From positions 310,001 through 374,000 of the forward strand of contig NZ_CP084550.1 of NCBI RefSeq assembly GCF_021800405.1: a DNA stretch of 64,000 nt. Reading direction: 5' to 3'. Below, one piece after another: positions 60,264-64,000 of the stretch. The number at the start of each line of letters is the position of its first letter. Position 1 is the stretch's first letter. The notes beneath the pieces were generated by a model that searched no databases, was not told the origin of the DNA, and saw only the letters and a list, made by a program, of their open reading frames with translations. The position numbers and the translations under genes are program-made. This DNA is from Arthrobacter sp. FW306-07-I. Lineage in GTDB: Bacteria; Actinomycetota; Actinomycetes; Actinomycetales; Micrococcaceae.

Positions 60264-62357
60264 TCAGACGGTTGCGGGAACCGGTTCAACCGTATCAACG
60301 GTCTTCTTGACTGCCCAGCGCTTGAGGCCCACGACCGCCAGCGCGCTGACTATGGTGCCGGCGATGATCGAGACGACGAACATCAGCAGGTTGCCGATGG
60401 CGAAGAAGACGAAGATGCCGCCGTGCGGGGCCTGGGAGGTCACGTTGAAGGCCATGGTGAGTGCGCCGGTAAGGGCGCCGCCCAGCATGGAGGCGGGGAT
60501 GACGCGCAGGGGATCGGCCGCGGCGAACGGGATGGCGCCTTCGGAGATGAAGGATGCGCCCAGCAGCCAGGCTGCCTTGCCGTTCTCGCGTTCGGCCAGG
60601 CTGAACAGCTTCTTGTCCAGGACCGTGGCCAGTGCCATGGCCAGCGGCGGAACCATGCCCGCTGCCATCACCGTCGCCATAATCTGCCACGGGGCCTGGT
60701 TGGTGGCGCTGCCGGCGCTCAGGCCGGCAACGGCGAACGCGTAGGCAACCTTGTTGACGGGGCCGCCCAGGTCGAAGCACATCATGAGGCCAAGGATGAT
60801 TCCAAGGACGACGGCGGAAGCACCGGTCATGCCGGACAGCCAGTTGTTGAGCGCCGTGGTGAGTCCGGCGATGGGTCCACCGAGGACCAGGAACATCAGG
60901 CCGGAGGCAACGATCGAGGCGAGCAGGGGGATGATGACTACAGGCATCAGGCCGCGCAGCCAGCGGGGAACCTGCCAGGTTCCGATCAGGTGGGCGACGT
61001 AGCCGGCCAGCAGGCCGCCCACGATGCCGCCCAGGAAGCCGGCACCCATGAATCCGGACACGGCACCCGCAACGAAGCCGGGGGCGATGCCGGGCCGGTC
61101 AGCGATGGCGTACGCGATGTAGCCTGCCAGCGCGGGGACCAGGAAGCCCATGGAGAGCGCGCCGATCTTGAAGGCTACGGCGCCCAGGTAGATGGGTAGG
61201 CCGCCCTCGGGCAGGTTGCCGAAGTTGTTCTGCACCACCACCTTGTCAGCGACGCCGGTGATGTCGTAGCCGCCCAGGAGGAAGCCCAGCGCAATCAACA
61301 GGCCGCCGCCGGCAACGAACGGAATCATGTAGCTGACGCCGGTGAGCAGGGCCTTCTTGAGCTTCTGTCCGATGTGCTCGCCCTTTTCCTCGGCCTCGTG
61401 CTCGGCCTGTTCCTCGGCACCGAAGTGGGGGACGCGGTGGGCGTGGGGGTTTTCTGCCGCGGCGAGTGCTTCCTGGACCATCTTGTCCGGCTCGTCGATG
61501 CCGCGCTTGACCGGAGCGTTGATGACCGGCTTGCCGGCGAAGCGCTCCTTGCCGCGCACATCCACGTCCACCGCGAAAATCACGGCGTCAGCTGCTGCGA
61601 TGACAGCGGGGTCCAATGCCTTGGCCCCGGAGGAGCCCTGGGTTTCCACCTGCAGGTCGACGCCCATTTCCTTGGCAGCTGCCACCAGCGAGTCGGCCGC
61701 CATGTAGGTGTGGGCGATGCCGGTGGGGCAGGCGGTCACGGCGACGAGGCGCTTGGGACGGGCAGGGGTTGAGCCTGTGGCAGTGCTGCCGGCGCTTGCG
61801 CCTGCAGAGGCTGAAGAACCTGCTGCACTGGCACCTGCCGCTGCGCCAACGCTCGCACCGACCGGAACGGCGTCAACCGGGGCGGCTGCGGCGTGTGCGG
61901 CTGGCTTGTCGGCCAGGGCGCCTTCCACGAGTTCCACGATTTCTGCCTGCGAGGAGGCGTTGCGCAGGGCCGCGGTGAAGTCCTTCTTGATGAGGGAGCG
62001 GGCCAGCTTGGAGAGCAGCTTCAGGTGCTCCTGGTCCGCGCCGTCCGGAGCGGCGATGAAGAACACCAGGTCAGCCGGGCCGTCCTTGGCACCGAAGTCA
62101 ACCTTCGGGTCCAGACGTGCCATGGCCAGGGTGGGCACCGTGACGGCGGCGGAGCGGCAATGCGGGATGGCGATGCCGCCGGGGATGCCGGTAGCGGTCT
62201 TCTGTTCGCGTGCGAAGGCGTCGGCGAAGAGTCCGTCAACTTCCGACGCGCGTCCGGTGGCAGCTACCTTGCTTGCCAGATGCCGGATCACCGTCTCGGG
62301 GGCGTTGCCCAGGTTCTGGTCGAGCTCGACCAGGTCCGTGGTGATGAGCTGGGTCAC
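60264..62357 (-). CDS. fruA: PTS fructose transporter subunit IIABC
   Basis: A 697-residue fused PTS permease. Domain IIA is at residues about 1-145, with the active His in IPGGIAIPHCR (His near 66). An Ala/Ser/Gly-rich linker leads to IIB with the phospho-Cys in VAVTACPTGIAHTYMA (Cys near 210), and IIC forms the last about 350 residues with roughly ten helices (GVSYMIPFVAGGGLLIALGF). The GTG start has AAAGGA six bases upstream. It imports fructose as fructose-1-phosphate. It lies three bases after the kinase gene. Confidence 0.95.
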   Translation of the reverse strand: MTQLITTDLVELDQNLGNAPETVIRHLASKVAATGRASEVDGLFADAFAREQKTATGIPGGIAIPHCRSAAVTVPTLAMARLDPKVDFGAKDGPADLVFFIAAPDGADQEHLKLLSKLARSLIKKDFTAALRNASSQAEIVELVEGALADKPAAHAAAAPVDAVPVGASVGAAAGASAAGSSASAGASAGSTATGSTPARPKRLVAVTACPTGIAHTYMAADSLVAAAKEMGVDLQVETQGSSGAKALDPAVIAAADAVIFAVDVDVRGKERFAGKPVINAPVKRGIDEPDKMVQEALAAAENPHAHRVPHFGAEEQAEHEAEEKGEHIGQKLKKALLTGVSYMIPFVAGGGLLIALGFLLGGYDITGVADKVVVQNNFGNLPEGGLPIYLGAVAFKIGALSMGFLVPALAGYIAYAIADRPGIAPGFVAGAVSGFMGAGFLGGIVGGLLAGYVAHLIGTWQVPRWLRGLMPVVIIPLLASIVASGLMFLVLGGPIAGLTTALNNWLSGMTGASAVVLGIILGLMMCFDLGGPVNKVAYAFAVAGLSAGSATNQAPWQIMATVMAAGMVPPLAMALATVLDKKLFSLAERENGKAAWLLGASFISEGAIPFAAADPLRVIPASMLGGALTGALTMAFNVTSQAPHGGIFVFFAIGNLLMFVVSIIAGTIVSALAVVGLKRWAVKKTVDTVEPVPATV

Positions 62358-62359
62358 TG

Positions 62360-63382
62360 TCAATCCTTTCGAAGGGCCGTGATGGTTACGGCATCCGGGG
62401 TGGTTTGGTCTGCTGCCGGAACAGTGGATCCGGGCAGCGAGGCAGCGGCGGCACCATGGGCCACCGCCTGACGAAGGCAGTCGGCGGGGGCGGCGCCCCG
62501 GCCGTGGGCAAGCAGGTAGCCGGCAAGTGCGGAGTCGCCCGCACCTACCGTGCTGACCGCGGCGACCGGCGGGTGCGTGGCCAGCCACGCACCGTCGGCC
62601 GTTACGAGGACAGCTCCCTTGGAACCGAGAGTTGCCAGCACAGCACCTACGCCGGAACGTACGACGGCGGCTGCAGCGGCGGCGGCAGCCGCCGGGTCCG
62701 CTTCCAGCTCGTCACCGGATGCCGGGGCAAAACCGGCGGCTGCGGCCAGTTCCGCCAGTTCCTCGGCGTTGGGCTTGAGGAGGTCCGGTTTCCCGGAACC
62801 CGTGGTTGTTCCGCTGGTGCCTGTGCCGTCGTCGGGGGTTCCGGCGTCGGTGAGGGCAGCGGCAAGGGGCGTCCCGGAGGAGTCGACGGCGATCAGCGGC
62901 GCATTGCCGTTGCCCGCCTCCCGGATCCGACGGGCCACCGTTGCGTAGAAGTTGTCCGGGAATCCGGGCGGCAGCGAGCCGGCCAGGACTACCCAGCTGG
63001 CGCCACGGGAGCTTTCCAGCAGCAGCTTGATGAGGGCTTCCTGCTGGTCCGCGGCAAGGACGGGCCCGGGTTCGTTGATCTTTGTGGTCACGCCGCCGGG
63101 CTCGGTGAGCGCCACGTTGGTGCGCAGCGGCTCGTCGATGGGAAGGGATATGAAGGGGACTGCACTTTCGCGCAGGCCGGCCAGGACGGGATCGCTGTCC
63201 GCGCCTGGCAGGACGGCCAGGGATTCGAGTCCGGATGCCACCAGGGCGCGGGAGACGTTGACGCCCTTGCCGCCGGACTCCTGGCGGACGGAGACGGCGC
63301 GCTGTACTTCGCCGCGTGCCAGGGGGCCGGGGAGGGCCACTGTGCGGTCGAGGCTTGGATTGGCCGTGAAGGTGACGATCAT
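62360..63382 (-). CDS. fruK: 1-phosphofructokinase
   Basis: A 340-residue PfkB-family kinase converting fructose-1-phosphate to fructose-1,6-bisphosphate. It begins MIVTFTANPSLDRTVALPGP, has QESGGKGVNVSRALVASG for substrate binding, VLAGSLPPGFP, and the catalytic loop STVGAGDSALAGYLLA. A Gly/Thr insertion (GTGTSGTTTGSG) and an Ala run lengthen it by about 25 residues over the family norm. Its ATG overlaps the stop of the regulator gene (ATGA). Confidence 0.94.
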   Translation of the reverse strand: MIVTFTANPSLDRTVALPGPLARGEVQRAVSVRQESGGKGVNVSRALVASGLESLAVLPGADSDPVLAGLRESAVPFISLPIDEPLRTNVALTEPGGVTTKINEPGPVLAADQQEALIKLLLESSRGASWVVLAGSLPPGFPDNFYATVARRIREAGNGNAPLIAVDSSGTPLAAALTDAGTPDDGTGTSGTTTGSGKPDLLKPNAEELAELAAAAGFAPASGDELEADPAAAAAAAAAVVRSGVGAVLATLGSKGAVLVTADGAWLATHPPVAAVSTVGAGDSALAGYLLAHGRGAAPADCLRQAVAHGAAAASLPGSTVPAADQTTPDAVTITALRKD

Positions 63383-64000
63383 GCGATCACCACATCGACG
63401 CCGGCCTCTTCCAGGGCGGCCGCGAGTTCAGGTCCGGGTTCACTGTCTGTGATCAAGGTGTCCAGATCTTTCAAGGAGGCGAACTGGACAAGGGTTTCCG
63501 TGTCCAGCTTGGAGGAGTCGGCCAGCACCACAATGCGGCGGGCCGACTGGACGAAGGCTGCCTTGACGGCTGCTTCTTCAGGATCGGGAGTGCTGACGCC
63601 AAAGGTGGCATGGATGCCGTTGGTGCCGATGAACGCGATGTCCGGGCGGATCCGGGCAGCGGCGTTCACCGTCGCCTGGCCCACGGCCACCTGGGTAAGT
63701 CCGCGGACCCGGCCGCCCAGGATCTGCAGGGCGACTCCGGGGACGTTGGAGAGCTTGCTGGCGATGGGCACAGCGTGGGTGATAACCACTAGTTCGTGCT
63801 GCGGCCCGGTTCCGTCGGAAGGTTCGACGGCGGTGCGCCGCGCCAGCAGGTCCGCCAGCACTTCGGTGGTGGTGCCGCCGTCCATGAGGACGCTGGCCGG
63901 CGAGTTCCGGGGGATCAGTGTGAGGGCGGCCTGGGCGATCCGGACCTTTTGGTCCGGCCGCTGGATGGCCCGCTCGGTGACGCTTTCCTCGGTGGTGCTG
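63379..64000 (-). CDS. fruR: DeoR family regulator of the fructose operon, C-terminal part (cut by window end)
   Basis: The frame is open to base 64000, so only the effector domain is present. It reads RPDQKVRIAQAALTLIPRNS, then VLMDGGTTTEVLADLL, then FIGTNGIHATFGVSTPDPEE and the terminal LADSSKLDTETLV, typical of DeoR/GlpR regulators that sense phosphosugars. The ATG at 63885 lies inside this domain and is not a start. The HTH lies beyond the window. It heads the fruK-fruA-ptsH operon, which it probably represses in the absence of fructose-1-phosphate. Confidence 0.92.
   Translation of the reverse strand, partial: STTEESVTERAIQRPDQKVRIAQAALTLIPRNSPASVLMDGGTTTEVLADLLARRTAVEPSDGTGPQHELVVITHAVPIASKLSNVPGVALQILGGRVRGLTQVAVGQATVNAAARIRPDIAFIGTNGIHATFGVSTPDPEEAAVKAAFVQSARRIVVLADSSKLDTETLVQFASLKDLDTLITDSEPGPELAAALEEAGVDVVIA

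Overview
The window reads as chromosomal DNA of a high-GC Gram-positive actinobacterium, most likely an Arthrobacter/Pseudarthrobacter-type member of the Micrococcaceae. The evidence is the strongly NNC/NNG codon use, actinobacterial small families (DUF4193, DUF3040, GAF-ANTAR, dodecin), a Ku/LigD end-joining pair with Pol-PE-Lig domain order, a DUF222/13E12-type HNH gene, and many short catabolic operons each with its own regulator. No rRNA, tRNA, CRISPR array, insertion sequence or prophage was recognised. It is a metabolic and transport region, not a mobile island.

Left part (1-13 kb): the end of galactonate dehydratase, a KDPG/KDPGal aldolase, a 2-keto-3-deoxy sugar kinase and a ManD-type mannonate dehydratase form a sugar-acid route to pyruvate and glyceraldehyde-3-phosphate. 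A methyltransferase, a MarR regulator and a BASS transporter follow. Then comes a molybdopterin oxidoreductase that has lost its iron-sulfur cysteines, coupled to a 160-residue protein of unknown function. MerR/TipAS, DUF4193, TetR+EamA exporter, DUF3040 and DUF488 genes follow.

Middle (13-40 kb): an aldo/keto reductase, a GAF-ANTAR antiterminator, malQ and a secreted GH13 amylase converging on a strong bidirectional terminator, a lactonase-family protein, a PrmC-like methyltransferase preceded by a 19-codon leader ORF, a DUF222/HNH gene with an internal repeat, stress-type membrane proteins, a secreted PL11 rhamnogalacturonan lyase, a TetR-linked fatty-acid operon (acyl-CoA dehydrogenase, thiolase, acyl-CoA ligase), and a reductase/epimerase operon divergent from an MmyB-type regulator with a perfect operator between them.

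Right part (40-64 kb): a FadR-type GntR regulator faces an operon of DUF1537 kinase, beta-hydroxyacid dehydrogenase, GntP permease and a class II FBA-type aldolase, which I read as four-carbon sugar-acid catabolism. It is followed by a DUF1304 protein, an acyltransferase, a TrxR-like flavoprotein, an SDR, a FUSC exporter, an MHS-type MFS transporter, divergent ligD and ku, a methyltransferase and an SRPBCC protein, and finally the fructose PTS (HPr, IIABC, 1-phosphofructokinase and a DeoR regulator cut by the window end).

The observations most worth a second look are the cluster-less molybdoenzyme with its coupled partner, the C4 sugar-acid operon with an unexpected aldolase class and duplicated operator, the 46-bp AT-rich perfect hairpin at 59.75 kb, an 11-mer promoter motif shared by two distant genes, the leader ORF before the PrmC-like gene, and the mosaic codon use inside manD.
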